From positions 1,886,611 to 1,950,610 of the forward strand of contig NC_084687.1 of NCBI RefSeq assembly GCF_028389875.1: DNA of 64,000 nucleotides, in the 5' to 3' direction. The DNA comes from Rhea pennata (Eukaryota; Chordata; Aves; Rheiformes; Rheidae). The position numbers and the translations under genes were made by a program. A model generated the notes under the pieces. It was not told the DNA's origin. It saw only the letters and a program-made list of their open reading frames with translations, and did not search any database. Shown piece by piece: positions 46,701 through 56,692 of the stretch. Numbering within the stretch: the stretch's first letter is position 1; each line of letters opens with the position of its first letter.

Positions 46701-49700
46701 GTCTACTGATTTTGCCTGGGAAGCCACATGGGAAGTAAGGGGAGCTCTGGCCATGCCTGTTTCTAGGCAGAGCTCATCGGTGATGCTTACCTTGTTGGCC
46801 TCTGATGCTTTTGCATCTGAGGCATTTTACACAGTAAAAAAATTCTGTGTGGCTCTTCCATTAAGAAACTCCAAGAAAACCCCAGAAATATTTCTGCTTC
46901 CAGCTGGCACCTCCAGGTGGGATGGCTGGAGCAGAGTGGATGATGGGAATCCAGTGCTGGGAAGAGAAGGGATGATAAGTGCTGAGGAGAGGTCTGTGCC
47001 CAGTCATGCCTCACTCAAAGGACCTGCTCTGGAGCCAGGCACTGGGGAACTGCCGCTCTGGCTGAGAAAACACCATTTCTGTGACCCACAGTGGGGTTAA
47101 AATCCTCTACTGCTAGCAGTTACCCCTCCAGATCATATGGCTGAGATCTGTGTGATGGCTCTACAGTCCCAGCCTTGCTGAGTTACAGGTTAGGTATCAT
47201 TCCACAGAAAGGCTTGCTTAATGTAGGGATTCCTTTTAAATGAATGTTCCTTCTAACCGAAGAAATTAGGAATTGTAAAGTCAAGTTCTTGTGTTGGGAA
47301 ATACCTACCTCATCTGGGTGGAGTGAGGGAGCTTTGCAACACCTGGCTTGCATTGACATAGTAATCTGTCCCTCTTCTCCAGCCCTGCACAGCACTGCAG
47401 CCCTACTAGGGCAGTGTAACCTCCCTCAACACATGACCCCTTGCCTGATAGCGTACTGCTGCCCAGGATACAACAGTCTCCTTTCTCTGCAATTGCCTGG
47501 CATCAGGGTTGCAAGCTCAATATTCAGGACACTGAACCTCACCATGGTGTTATGCTTCATCCCAAACAGCCTGGCCAGGCAGAGAACCCTTGAGGATGAA
47601 GAAGAGCAGCAAAGGGAACGCCGGCGAAGACATCGGAGCTTACTGTCCTCAACATCAGTGGATGAAGACCCTCCTAGCCCTTCAAAAGATGTTAGTCCAA
47701 CTCCCATCAGGTGTGTGGGTCCTGTTGGCATCAGCCTTGCATGTGATGCTGCATGCATGCAGCTTGCTGTCTTGTTTTTCTTGGTCAAAGTTACTGCAGT
47801 CAGCGAGAGTCTATCCTCAGTGTGAATGGGCTGAGTTGTGGGAAGACCAGGGGATCCAAGTAGGCTTTTGGGGCAGACAGATAGGCTTCACAGGTAGAAC
47901 AGAAGAAGAGGAGTATGTTTCTGGTAGGCTCAAGCATGGACCTCACATACAATACATCTCACACCATGCCAAGGTGAGTCAGTAGTGAGGTTGAGCTCAG
48001 GTGTGGTTCTGGCCATGGTAGAGAGGCAGGGTGAGCAGGTAAGAGCAGATGAACTCCAATCTCTGCACAGCAGATGGTATGAGCATGTAATGCCTGGCTG
48101 GTTGCCCTCCTGTCTCCTACAAACTTTGCAGTGATGTTACACAACCTGTGCTGAAGTGGGAATGTGACTCAAGGGGTTTCCAATTACGCTCCAAAAGTCT
48201 CTTGCTGCAGGGTGCTGGGATTTAGAGGTGTCCTGAGATCAGGCTCTCCTTACACAGCCTAACACACTCTCCAAATTGACATTGGAAGTATCTGATATTT
48301 AGACGGGTTTTGCCATCCACTGTGAGGACCATGCTCTAGAGATGTTTCTGCAGACCAGATAGAGTTAGATAGGGGTTAGGGATGGCATGGGTTGGATAGG
48401 GGTTAGAGATGGCTGACATGGACAAATGGGGTAGGAGGTATCCCCCTTCCCTGGAGTCAGCCCAGGCCAGCTATGTGGTGATTGCAATGTAGGGATTTGG
48501 GGAAGAGATTAATTTTATTGCATCTCCTGCCTAGGTCTTGGAGACTGCATAGATACAGTCTGTGTAGCCCTGAACAAACAAATTATTTGCCCTGTCCCAA
48601 GTTCTACGCCTATGTCTGCTGCTTTCCCAGACAATATGCTGCTGCTCTAGGTTGAGGTTGTGGAAAAGCTTAATCCTTGTCTGGAAAAAACAAACAAAAA
48701 ACCAAAAACAAAACAAAGAAGACTTTTCACTCAGATTTGGAGAGCCTAGTTAGGGTGATGGGCATGAGTGTGGCTGCAAGTCCTGGTCTCTGAGGAGTGC
48801 TGGGATGACTTCAGAGATGTCTGTGGACCTTTCTGTCTCATGGTGCCTTTCACTTGGGTTAATCTAACCTGCAGGAAAACAGACCACCCTTTGGCACCCC
48901 TGGATGCTGAGGTTTGGTCTGTGCCTTATCTCTGTTCTCTAGGCCTCAAACCCTGGTGAAAGCAGTGTCTCCGGAAGAAGCAGAAGAGCAGAAACTCTCA
49001 GAGGTGCTGAAGACTCAAGAGGGAAGGCGGACAAGGCTCCCAGTGGCAATCTCTGAAAAGCTGAGACAAGAGAAAGAACACCGGGAGCCAGGGTCAGGAG
49101 TGAGCCATGCAGAGGCAGGGTTGCAGCAGCATGTGGGGCAGGAGAGTGTCCTGGCTGGAGATCAGGGTCAAGATGCAGCCAAGGGTAGAGATGCCTTGTC
49201 AGGAGACCAGCACCCAGAGCCTGCCTTGGAGAGGAAGGCAGTAGCAAGGGGACAGCTCCAGGACAAAGAGGGACAGGGCACAGGGATGCTGCAGGGGGAC
49301 CAGAAGAGTGAGGTGGGGGAGCAGCAGCATGAGGCAGTGCAGGAGCAGAGAGGCTTTAGGCTCCGTGAAGTGAAGATCCTGCCTGGAGGAGGAAGCCGCA
49401 GCATAGAGGAGAAGATGGTCTCAGTGGTGACCTTGCCTCCTAGCCAGCAGGTGAGCAGGACTCAGAAAGCAGTCAACACTTGTGGCTCCCCATGGCGAAT
49501 GAACCCTTTCCTGCTTTCCAGCCCTAGCAGGGAGAGAGAACGAGACGACTCTAGTGTGAAGTCCCAGACACTGGAAGGAGAACAGAAAGAAGGAGAGTCC
49601 AAAGTACCAAGAAGGAAAATCAATCTGTGGGCTTTTGGGGAATGTGTTCTTGGTATTTGAGCACTGAATGGCTTGAAGGTGTCATGGGCCAAACAGGATC

Positions 49701-52700
49701 ACTACAGGGCAGGGGAAAGGTGTGCATTGCCTGTGTGGATAGTCAGAGTGTGTTTGTCCCTATCTGTCCCCCTACCGTACTTGATCTGGAAGAAAGATGA
49801 GCGGTGTCAGTGTCACATTGCCTACCTTCTTTCCCCATTGCATGTGCTATTCAGATGACCTTTTCAGGGAAGCCTCTATCAGTTTTCCTCAGGGTTTGAC
49901 TGAAGAGGGGTTTGTGGTTTCACATATCAAACTGAAAAAGCCAAGGTTTGGAGGATCAGGATCTCATACTCCTGCTTCCAAACCACTTCCTACCCTGGCT
50001 GCTCAGATCACTGCACCTAAACCTGCCTTGAAAACTCTGTGAGAGTACATCACATGTCTTCTTTTTCCTTAGTATCCGCACAGGAGTACTCCAAAGAAAG
50101 TAACACAGCTGACTCCCACCCAAGATGAACCTGCAGAAAAGTCAGATGCTTCTCCAACTTACATCACCTATAGTAGCTCCATCAGACGAAGCAGCCCAAG
50201 AACTGTGTCCTTCCGGGTAAGAGCTAAAGCAACTGGGGGAAAGACTCCCATTATGTCAGAGAAGGATAGTGGCAGCCTTCAGCTCTTATCAGTAAGGAAG
50301 GGTTGCTTTGATCTCTAGCAGAGGTCTTACAGAACTTGTTCCCAAAAGTGAATTCACAGTCCATCCTGTACCTGGGCATTGCAGCACTACTTCATTCTTT
50401 CCTCTGTTTCCCTTCTTCTTGTCCAGCTCAAATGACTGTGAACAAGATCATGTTCATACACATTGTGCTGCCATGGAAGCTAGTGGGAAATACTGAGAAA
50501 ACAGGATTCTTCCTTTCCTCAGACTTCCCAAAGAATCACAGGAACCATGATCTGCCCTCTGGTGTTTCTATCTTCTCTGAAAATGAAGGATAAAAATAAA
50601 ATCCATCATTCCTCCTGTTCCTTGTTACATCCCTGAGAATATCTTCAGTTTGAGTCAAACAAAAGGTTGCTGGAATTAACTACTTGGAGAGGCTGGGAAG
50701 AACAACAGTGTTGTTGAGATCCTCTCTTTTATGGCTTAACTGACTTTTGTGATACTTTTTTGAGCATCAAACTCTTAGCACCACGAAATATTTTCAGTCT
50801 GGACAACTTTAATATGAATTTTGGTGTGGATGAAAATGGAGCTTGTCTGGAAATACGGGAGCTGTCGCACTTTCTCCCGTACTTTTCTCTGTGACCAAGA
50901 ACTGCTTCAGTATCTCCTTTCCTTGTGTCTTCTAGGTGATCTCAAGAAAAGAGAGAGAAGAAAACCAAAGCCCTCTCACAAGGAGGTCAGCACCTCTGTT
51001 CAAACTGCTCTGGCTTTCCTGGGGTAGAGATTGTCTTCCCTTGTTTTCAAAGGGAGGAGACAGGAATGGGACTGTGTACCATCCTAGTGAATGCCCCAGA
51101 GAAGGTCTACTGAACATCGGCCACTGTGGTGCCTGGCTGACTGGGCAATGATGCTTGGTGTGAAAGCAAAGCACAGACCAATGTCCATCATACAGACTGC
51201 AATGATAGAGGAACCCCCAGCTTGTACTTGAGGTCTCTTGGTTGATATAGTTTCTGATCGGTGTTTCCACCTGCACTGTTAGGAGCAATTGAGTGCTGAG
51301 AGCAGTGCAGCACCACAACAGGGTCCCATCCTTGCAGATATTTAAAACTCAGCTGTACAAGGCCCAGAGCAACCTGATCTGGCTTTGAAATTGGCCATGT
51401 ATTGAGCAGGAAGTTGGACCAGACAATTTGGAGGCTGTTTCACAGCCTTTCTCTGGAGCCCAGATCAAGTGACCCTCCACATCTCTGTGGTAAAGCTTGA
51501 ACTGCTGGTTTAAAACTTCTTGAAGAACTGAGGGTTCAAGTCTGAATGCTGTGAGTAAGTAGAATGCTCTCCCCCATTTCAAAGCGTGTGGCAAGTGAGC
51601 GAGCCTTTACTGGCTGCGAGCAAAACTCTCCAGACTTGTGTGAGATTGAGGATACAGCTCAGACTTGATGGTGGTGAAGACGGGGAGCTAAAAACTGTTT
51701 TGCAGAGTACAGTGTGGGTCCTAGTAAGGTGGTGAGACCCACAGATCTATGTCACTGACAGGAAAGGAGCTGCCTTGGCTCACTTGGGAAATATGCACAT
51801 AATGACAGCCTGGTTTAGACTAGGTCTCCTCTTGACAAGTTGAGTCCCCCAGGACCATGGGCTGAGTCACAGGGGATCTTTGGGGCTATATTTAACTCTC
51901 TCCCCTCTTTTTTTTTTCCAGTGCAAGTCTGAGGATCCCAGGAAGCAGCACCACTATTGAAGAGAAACTGGAAAAATACACCTCAGCTGTGCAGGTACCG
52001 AAAACTCTCCTTAGAATTGGACTGACACTGGAGGGATGAATGAGGAGAGGGAGAAGGGTTTCCTGGAGCTGACAGGGTAAAGAGAGAGCTGAGGAAAAGA
52101 ACCAGAGTTAATGGAGCTGAGTAAAACTGTCCCAGCCAAAAAAAAAAAGAAATCTGCCTCAGAGTTTTAGGAGAAGTAGGCAGATATCACTTGGAAAGTA
52201 TGGTGAGGATGCTGATTTGCCCTGCTGTGGGGAGCAGCGGGCAATTGCACAAATATGCTGATGTGCAGAAAGGACCCTCCACACTATCCCAAAAGGCTTG
52301 GGGAGTGAGTGAGATGTAGGACTTTGCTTTTTGACAGGAGAATGAGCAGGGGAGACTGCCTGGGTGCAGCACAACTTCTGCTAACATCCATCTCTCCTGC
52401 TAGCGATCAGAGCTGGTGAAATCTTCTCTGCCTGTTCAGAAGAGCCTCATGCTATCCTCAGAAGGGGTGGCCAGCAAGCGCAACTTCTTTGAGATGACTG
52501 CACCTACCAAGGCTGAGCCCCTTGCTGTCAGGAAGGTAAGGCCGGGAGCTGGCCTGAGTGAGGACCTTCCTGCAGGGTCCTATGTCATGGCAAGCACTGG
52601 CTCTTTGGGTGAATCCTCCCATTTGGATACTGAATGCACAGTTCAGCAGGCTGCTGTTCAGGGCTGTCCAGATGCTGCCAGAAATGGGAGTTAGGAGCCT

Positions 52701-54821
52701 TTTGCACAGCACTGGAGAGAGTTGGGCTCAGGCAATGCCACTGAAACTGCATTTTGGCAGCATATGGGTTAGTGCCAATGTGCTGGTATTTGAGAAGCTA
52801 GGATCTAGCCAAGGTGTAGGCTGGTCTTTGCCTGTTGCAGTTTTGCTCAGATTCCCTGTGCCCTGGTCACTGTCCTGGGCTATGTTCATGCAAAGGGAGA
52901 CCTAGTGCTATAACCGTGATTCCTCTCTGTGCCACAGGACAACCTGAAGATCCCGGGATCGGTGACATCCCGCATTAATCTGTGGATCAGCCGAACTCAG
53001 GAGCCCAGCAAGGAGGAAAAGAGCAAGGTACCAGCTTGTGCTGACATCTTGGGGTAGAGCCCTGCAGGACAAGTCACTGTGTCTGGGAGCAGTGGAGACA
53101 GTGCAGACCATGGGAAAGCTGGCCTGGTTAGACTGCCCAGTCATCCTCATTAAAAGGTTTGAGAGGAGCTTTACCAGGGTCACAGCCTACTCCTTAGGGC
53201 ATGACAGCTTCTGCCCGTTACTCAGTGGGCTGATGTGTTGTAAGACCACCACAGGCAGATGTCAGGGCTCTGTTTGTTGCTTTTTCTGATCCTAAGCCAC
53301 GGTTGCCTGAGGCAGCTATCCCCAGTCCTTGGTAGAGTAAGGAAGGAGCATGCCATGGTCCAGGTACCACCTATGTTCATCTCCTAAGGGCTGGGGAAGG
53401 CAGCGGGGCCCAGCTCTGCCACCAGCAGGAGAGATTACCCCAGTGAGACCCCTACTCTGCTGGTGACTGGAAGACTATCTCCAATCTGGAGACCCCTGGA
53501 ACTGAGGGAGATGAGCTGTATGTTTTGCACTTTGGTACTGGGCTCAGCAAGACCCAGAAACTTGTATGTGCATTGAGAGGCCCTCCTGTGTGAGGGGCCT
53601 GCAAAATGATCTGCAGAGCCTCCCTGTGCAGATCCCAGCCCCCAAAAGTAGTGTGCCCAGCATCCAGAGGATGAAAAGTGTTCAACTGAGAGGAGTCAGT
53701 GCTGCTAAGGTTGTTCCAGGCATACAGACTCTCAGTGTGAGGGAGGCAGGAGAACCTTTGGACTCAAGGTAATTTTCTGTACTTGGAAAGGAGATTCAGC
53801 ATGGGCTCTAGGACTTGCAGCACAGGGCCGAGGTCACCCCTTACAAAGATACGGTGTTTTTGCCACTCATTGTAGCACAGAGTGTCCTACAGGCATCTGG
53901 GTACTGATTCCAGGAGGGGCAGCTCCAGCCCAGCCCTGCAAGTTGTGAAGGCAAGCCCAGGCACCCCTAGTATTGAACTGCAGAGATTAGGACTGCCCAA
54001 GTGTGTCCATACTAGGAGGCTCTGTTGGCTCTGTGTCTGCTAGGAAATTGTTCATTCCCAAGGACACTCCTGGGTAAAGCTTGCATCTCTTTTATGGGTT
54101 TTTCCTACAATAATGCCCTGCCACCATTCATCTCTGTGGATTGGGGCTGTGCTTTGGTTTTGAGGAAACAGATCTACCAGGAGCAGGAGCTCAAGGCTGG
54201 CTGACTTTATGTGGAGCATATATGCTTCAAGGGATGCAGAGGTGCAGAGGTCTGGTTCAGGTCAGACTAGGGCAATTCTGCATATGATGCATAGTAAAAA
54301 CCACTTGTGCCACTTATGACTCTCCTATTTGCAGGATGCCAGGAAAATAAACAGCCTGACAAAGTTTGATGTCTGGGTAAAGCAACCAAGAGACTCCTCT
54401 GGGGCCAACAAGGTACACATGAAACTGCTTTGAAAGCTCATGCATCCATCGAGCTCATGGCTCAGCCAGGACCTGCTCACCAGTGCATAACTTGCAGGGC
54501 AGGCATAGCAGTACTGAGCTCACCTGGGTACAGGAGGGAGAGGGGTTGTGTTGGATGATGTGACTCAGCATATCTAGGACCCCATGTCTCACGGGAGAGT
54601 CAGCAGAAGGAGGGGGAACTGCTGGCAGCTCTAAGGGTGAGAAGGGGTGTCTGGTCTGGGAGAGAAAGGGAAATGGCATGTGCTGTGATTTAAGGGATGC
54701 CTGTCTACCCCAGTTCTTGTTTGGGGCGTATACACTCCTAGTTAAAGCAGCTGCATTTGGGGAATTGAAGCTTCAGGCCCAGGCTCACTGGTTTTTTTTT
54801 TGGTTTCTTTTCCAGCTGTAA
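43755..54821 (+). CDS. LAD1: LAD1, ladinin-1 (ten coding exons)
   Basis: Exons 43755-43792, 47570-47710, 48943-49450, 50073-50216, 50936-50985, 51922-51994, 52404-52535, 52938-53027, 54335-54412 and 54816-54821 join to 1260 nt, 419 residues, shorter than human (517). The N-terminus (MSFNRRNWSDLSSLARQRTL, then EDEEEQQRERRRRHR) aligns with human MAVSRKDWSALSSLARQRTL. Downstream anchors are SSSIRRSSPRTVSFR, SASLRIPGSSTTIEEKLEKY, GVASKRNFFE and SRINLWISRTQE (373-384). Ladinin-1 is a poorly structured protein of epithelial basement-membrane attachment sites and of actin filaments; it is an EGFR-pathway phosphoprotein and a known autoantigen in linear IgA disease. The middle (exon 3) is Gln/Glu/Gly-rich and diverged, which accounts for most of the length difference. 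Identification is secure; exon 3's exact end and possible extra exons remain open. Confidence 0.94.
43793..47569 (+). other. LAD1: LAD1 intron 1 (3.8 kb)
   Basis: Donor GTAGGT to acceptor CCAAACAG. It contains an A/T-rich block at about 45540-45610 with an octamer ATGCAAAT at 45550-45557. No exon or repeat family is recognised. Confidence 0.8.
47570..47710 (+). CDS. LAD1: LAD1 coding exon 2
   Basis: Acceptor CCCAAACAG ends at 47569; donor GTGTGT at 47711. It encodes LARQRTLEDEEEQQRERRRR and SVDEDPPSPSKDVSPTPI, the most conserved part of the protein. Confidence 0.95.
47711..48942 (+). other. LAD1: LAD1 intron 2
   Basis: 1232 bases with an imperfect 27-bp-period duplication at 48364-48410 (GTTAGATAGGGGTTAG and GTTGGATAGGGGTTAG). 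Nothing else recognised. Confidence 0.85.
48364..48410 (+). repeat. Imperfect tandem duplication, 27-bp period
   Basis: GTTAGATAGGGGTTAGGGAT at 48364 recurs as GTTGGATAGGGGTTAGAGAT at 48391. Confidence 0.7.
48943..49450 (+). CDS. LAD1: LAD1 coding exon 3 (large, low complexity)
   Basis: Acceptor TGTTCTCTAG ends at 48942; donor CAG|GTGAGC at 49451. It encodes a hydrophilic, Gln/Glu/Gly-rich segment starting PQTLVKAVSPEEAEEQKLSE and ending VSVVTLPPSQQ. The frame stays open to 49660, so a longer exon using a weaker donor (AAA|GTACCA at 49604, same phase) is possible. Confidence 0.85.
49451..50935 (+). other. LAD1: LAD1 introns 3 and 4 (49451-50072, 50217-50935)
   Basis: Intron 3 (622 nt) holds an open frame with ladinin-like composition at 49893-50042 behind a CAG acceptor. 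Intron 4 (719 nt) shows nothing. Confidence 0.75.
50073..50216 (+). CDS. LAD1: LAD1 coding exon 4
   Basis: Acceptor TTTTTCCTTAG ends at 50072; donor GTAAGA at 50217. It encodes YPHRSTPKKVTQ and the conserved YSSSIRRSSPRTVSFR. Confidence 0.94.
50936..50985 (+). CDS. LAD1: LAD1 coding exon 5
   Basis: Acceptor TGTCTTCTAG ends at 50935; donor GTCAGC at 50986 is weak but phase demands it. It encodes VISRKEREENQSPLTR. Confidence 0.85.
50986..51921 (+). other. LAD1: LAD1 intron 5
   Basis: 936 bases including a CR1 3' end at about 51315-51440 and a T-rich run before the acceptor. Confidence 0.85.
51315..51440 (+). mobile_element. CR1 LINE 3'-end fragment
   Basis: TTGCAGATATTTAAAACTCA, then AAGGCCCAGAGCAACCTGAT, then GAGCAGGAAGTTGGACCAGA, is the typical 3' end of avian CR1 in sense orientation. 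Short, old and non-coding. Confidence 0.75.
51922..51994 (+). CDS. LAD1: LAD1 coding exon 6
   Basis: A T-rich acceptor ends at 51921; donor GTACCG at 51995. It encodes SASLRIPGSSTTIEEKLEKY, matching the human RSASMKLP to EKLERY region. Confidence 0.93.
51995..52937 (+). other. LAD1: LAD1 introns 6 and 7 (51995-52403, 52536-52937)
   Basis: 409 and 402 bases; an A-rich run near 52138-52149. No other content recognised. Confidence 0.85.
52404..52535 (+). CDS. LAD1: LAD1 coding exon 7
   Basis: Acceptor CTCCTGCTAG ends at 52403; donor GTAAGG at 52536. 44 codons including GVASKRNFFEMTAP, conserved with human GVASKRHLFE. Confidence 0.95.
52938..53027 (+). CDS. LAD1: LAD1 coding exon 8
   Basis: Acceptor GTGCCACAG ends at 52937; donor GTACCA at 53028. 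It encodes DNLKIPGSVTSRINLWISRT, the strongest C-terminal match to human LAD1. Confidence 0.95.
53028..54815 (+). other. LAD1: LAD1 introns 8 and 9 (53028-54334, 54413-54815)
   Basis: Intron 8 contains an open segment, 53548-53736, with a CAG acceptor, a phase-compatible GTGAGG donor and protein-like composition, a possible cassette exon. Intron 9 shows nothing. Confidence 0.7.
54335..54412 (+). CDS. LAD1: LAD1 coding exon 9
   Basis: Acceptor CTATTTGCAG ends at 54334; donor GTACAC at 54413. 26 codons (DARKINSLTKFDVWVKQPRD and following). Weakly similar to human, but phase and splice sites fit. Confidence 0.8.
54816..54821 (+). CDS. LAD1: LAD1 last coding exon start (CTG TAA)
   Basis: Acceptor TTTCTTTTCCAG ends at 54815. 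Only one codon, Leu, precedes the stop TAA at 54819-54821; the rest of the exon is 3' UTR. Confidence 0.75.
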   Translation: M

Positions 54822-55990
54822 CAATATAAGATGATCTGGGAAAATGTCTTTTGCTCTGAAGAACAAAGCTTGGCCCTGCCTAATCATCCAGCAGCCCACT
54901 GCCATGAGAGTCCCCTGTATACCATGGGTGGGGTGGATCCCAGGGGTGGCCAGGGTCCCCTGCTTGTGGGCTGGAAAGGAAGAAGGCTAGAAGACTATTC
55001 CTGTGCCCCCAATCTTCACTCACTCTCTGTCTGGGAGTATCCAGGCCTTGAGCTCCCTTACAGATGCGGAAGGCAGAGTCCTGTCTCATTTCCCCAAAAC
55101 ACTTTGGTGTTTGGCTCCTGCTCCTTGAGTATGTCCTGTAACTGGGTTTGCAAAGTGTGAACTATGTGTCTCCCTTGCAGCTAGGTCATGATGGTTGGTG
55201 AGAGGCTGCCTAGCCAGGGGAGTAACAGCTGCCTGTCTGCAGTCTGTGTTGATTCCTACTGCCTGTCCCTTCACAGTGGCAGGCTCATGTGGGCTGTGGT
55301 GGGGGGGAATAGCCAGATGAAACCTCCCTCCCAAGCTGTGGCTGCTAGAGAGGACACAGCCACAGACGAATGCTGTTGGTAAAGTTGCAAATGCAGGGGT
55401 TATTTTGGAGATGCCTCGTGGAGGAATGGTAGACCAAGGGCCCTGGTGCTTCCCTCCAGCAGCAGTTCAGCAGGAGAGGGAGGCTTGCCCTTCTCCATCC
55501 TACCCCTTTTGTTCCCTTCTCCCTACAAGCAGTGAACCCTTTCACTTAGTGTTTCAGGGAGGATGGAATGGCCATGACCCTATTTACGGGTCCTGCCCTG
55601 GGCCTGGTCTGGTACAGGGCCCCTTCAAAGCTCAGCCTCCCTCTTGCCACTGCTCATGAACCATTTCTCCTTGGCTACAGAGACCCAAAGTTACCCAGTT
55701 CCTGCTTCTGTACTCTCTGGCCTGCCTGGGACACCCACCTTCAGGGAATACGAGGTGCTCTCTTGAGGCCAGCTTTAGGATGCTATGAGGAGCCCATGAA
55801 ATGATGCTCAGGTCCTTGTGAGGAGGCCAGGTCATGGGCTGGGGCATTGCCTCTAACAACCTCTGCAGTGTCTGAACTCAGTGTGGGACTCTACTGCTCA
55901 CCCTAAATCTGATCTTGCTTGTTCAGCTTTGGAGGGGATGTGATTTTCTTCATTCCATTTTTTTTCCTAATAAAGAAGACTTTTTAAGAT
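54822..55990 (+). other. LAD1: LAD1 3' UTR
   Basis: 1.15 kb from the stop to just past AATAAA at 55969. No repeat recognised. Confidence 0.7.
55969..55974 (+). terminator. LAD1: Poly(A) signal, LAD1
   Basis: Exact AATAAA with a downstream GT-rich stretch (GTTCCTGGTTGGTGTGCTC). Confidence 0.75.
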
Positions 55991-56400
55991 GTTCCTGGTT
56001 GGTGTGCTCCAGGTCTGGGAACAGGAGTGGTTTGCTCCCTTCCTCTGGCAAGAAGTAAGGGTAAAAACCACCCGTGTTGGTTTCAGTGCTGTGCAGAACA
56101 AGCAGCAGTAGGACGTCTCAGTGGTCCATCTGGCAAAACCAAAACAAATGTGTCCTGAGGGCTCCTGAGCAAACTAGCCTGGCTGAGCATTCAGCTTTAT
56201 GTGACCCATGCCATCATGTTACAGCTTCCCGGGCCCAGTGTGGATGCTGAGTGAGCCCGGGTCTGGAGTTAGCTGGTGGCTGGGCAGTGGCAGAGGGTCC
56301 AGACCTCCACTTGTGGGAATGCTCACTTATCAGCATCTCCGGCCCTAGAAAGTGACAGCTGGCTGGCTTGTGTCAGCCCTTCAGGCACTTGTGTATCTCA
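55991..56400. other. LAD1-TNNT2 spacer
   Basis: About 0.4 kb between the LAD1 poly(A) site and the TNNT2 proximal promoter. No repeat or gene recognised; upstream TNNT2 control elements may reach into it. Confidence 0.7.
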
Positions 56401-56533
56401 GTCTGGCGGGTTTAAAATAGCAAATCTCTGAGGCCACACAATAGCTTGGGCTTATATGGGCTCCTGGGGGGGAAGAGGGAGCTGCAGAGGGGGCCATGGC
56501 TGTGGCTGCCAAAATAGCAGCTCACAAGTGTTG

Positions 56534-56540
56534 CATTCCT
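56534..56540 (+). promoter_or_regulatory. TNNT2: M-CAT motif, distal
   Basis: CATTCCT, the TEAD binding consensus, in the conserved context TGTTGCATTCCTC. Confidence 0.85.
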
Positions 56541-56556
56541 CACTGGGCGCCGGGCG

Positions 56557-56563
56557 CATTCCT
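56557..56563 (+). promoter_or_regulatory. TNNT2: M-CAT motif, proximal
   Basis: Second CATTCCT, in GCGCATTCCTCCC, about 66 bp before the presumed start. Confidence 0.85.
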
Positions 56564-56692
56564 CCCGGCGCTGCCCGCCTGGGGGTGGGCTCTGGAGCCC
56601 CCTTAAAGCCTCCTGCCTCCAAAGAGCATTTCTCAGACGCCTGCCAGCTTCCACTGGGCTCCGTGGGATCTCACCTGCACCCTGTGGGAGAG

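Larger units (their letters stand above)
56411..56692 (+). promoter_or_regulatory. TNNT2: TNNT2 promoter and non-coding exon 1
   Basis: Two M-CAT motifs (CATTCCT at 56534-56540 and 56557-56563) are 23 bp apart, joined by GGGCGCCGGGCG, as in the well-studied chicken cardiac troponin T promoter. Upstream are a MEF2-like TTTAAAATAG at 56411-56420 and a CArG-like GCTTATATGG at 56450. CTTAAAG at 56602 probably acts as the TATA element, putting the start near 56625. Exon 1 ends at donor GTAAGG (56693). M-CAT sites bind TEAD factors and drive expression in cardiac and embryonic skeletal muscle (established for the chicken gene). Confidence 0.85.

Noticed and set aside
46753-46815. MPVSRQSSSV, slightly similar to the human LAD1 start MAVSRKDWS
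   Set aside because: There is no donor in the needed phase. The exon at 43755 gives NWSDLSS|LARQ with a proper donor and phase.
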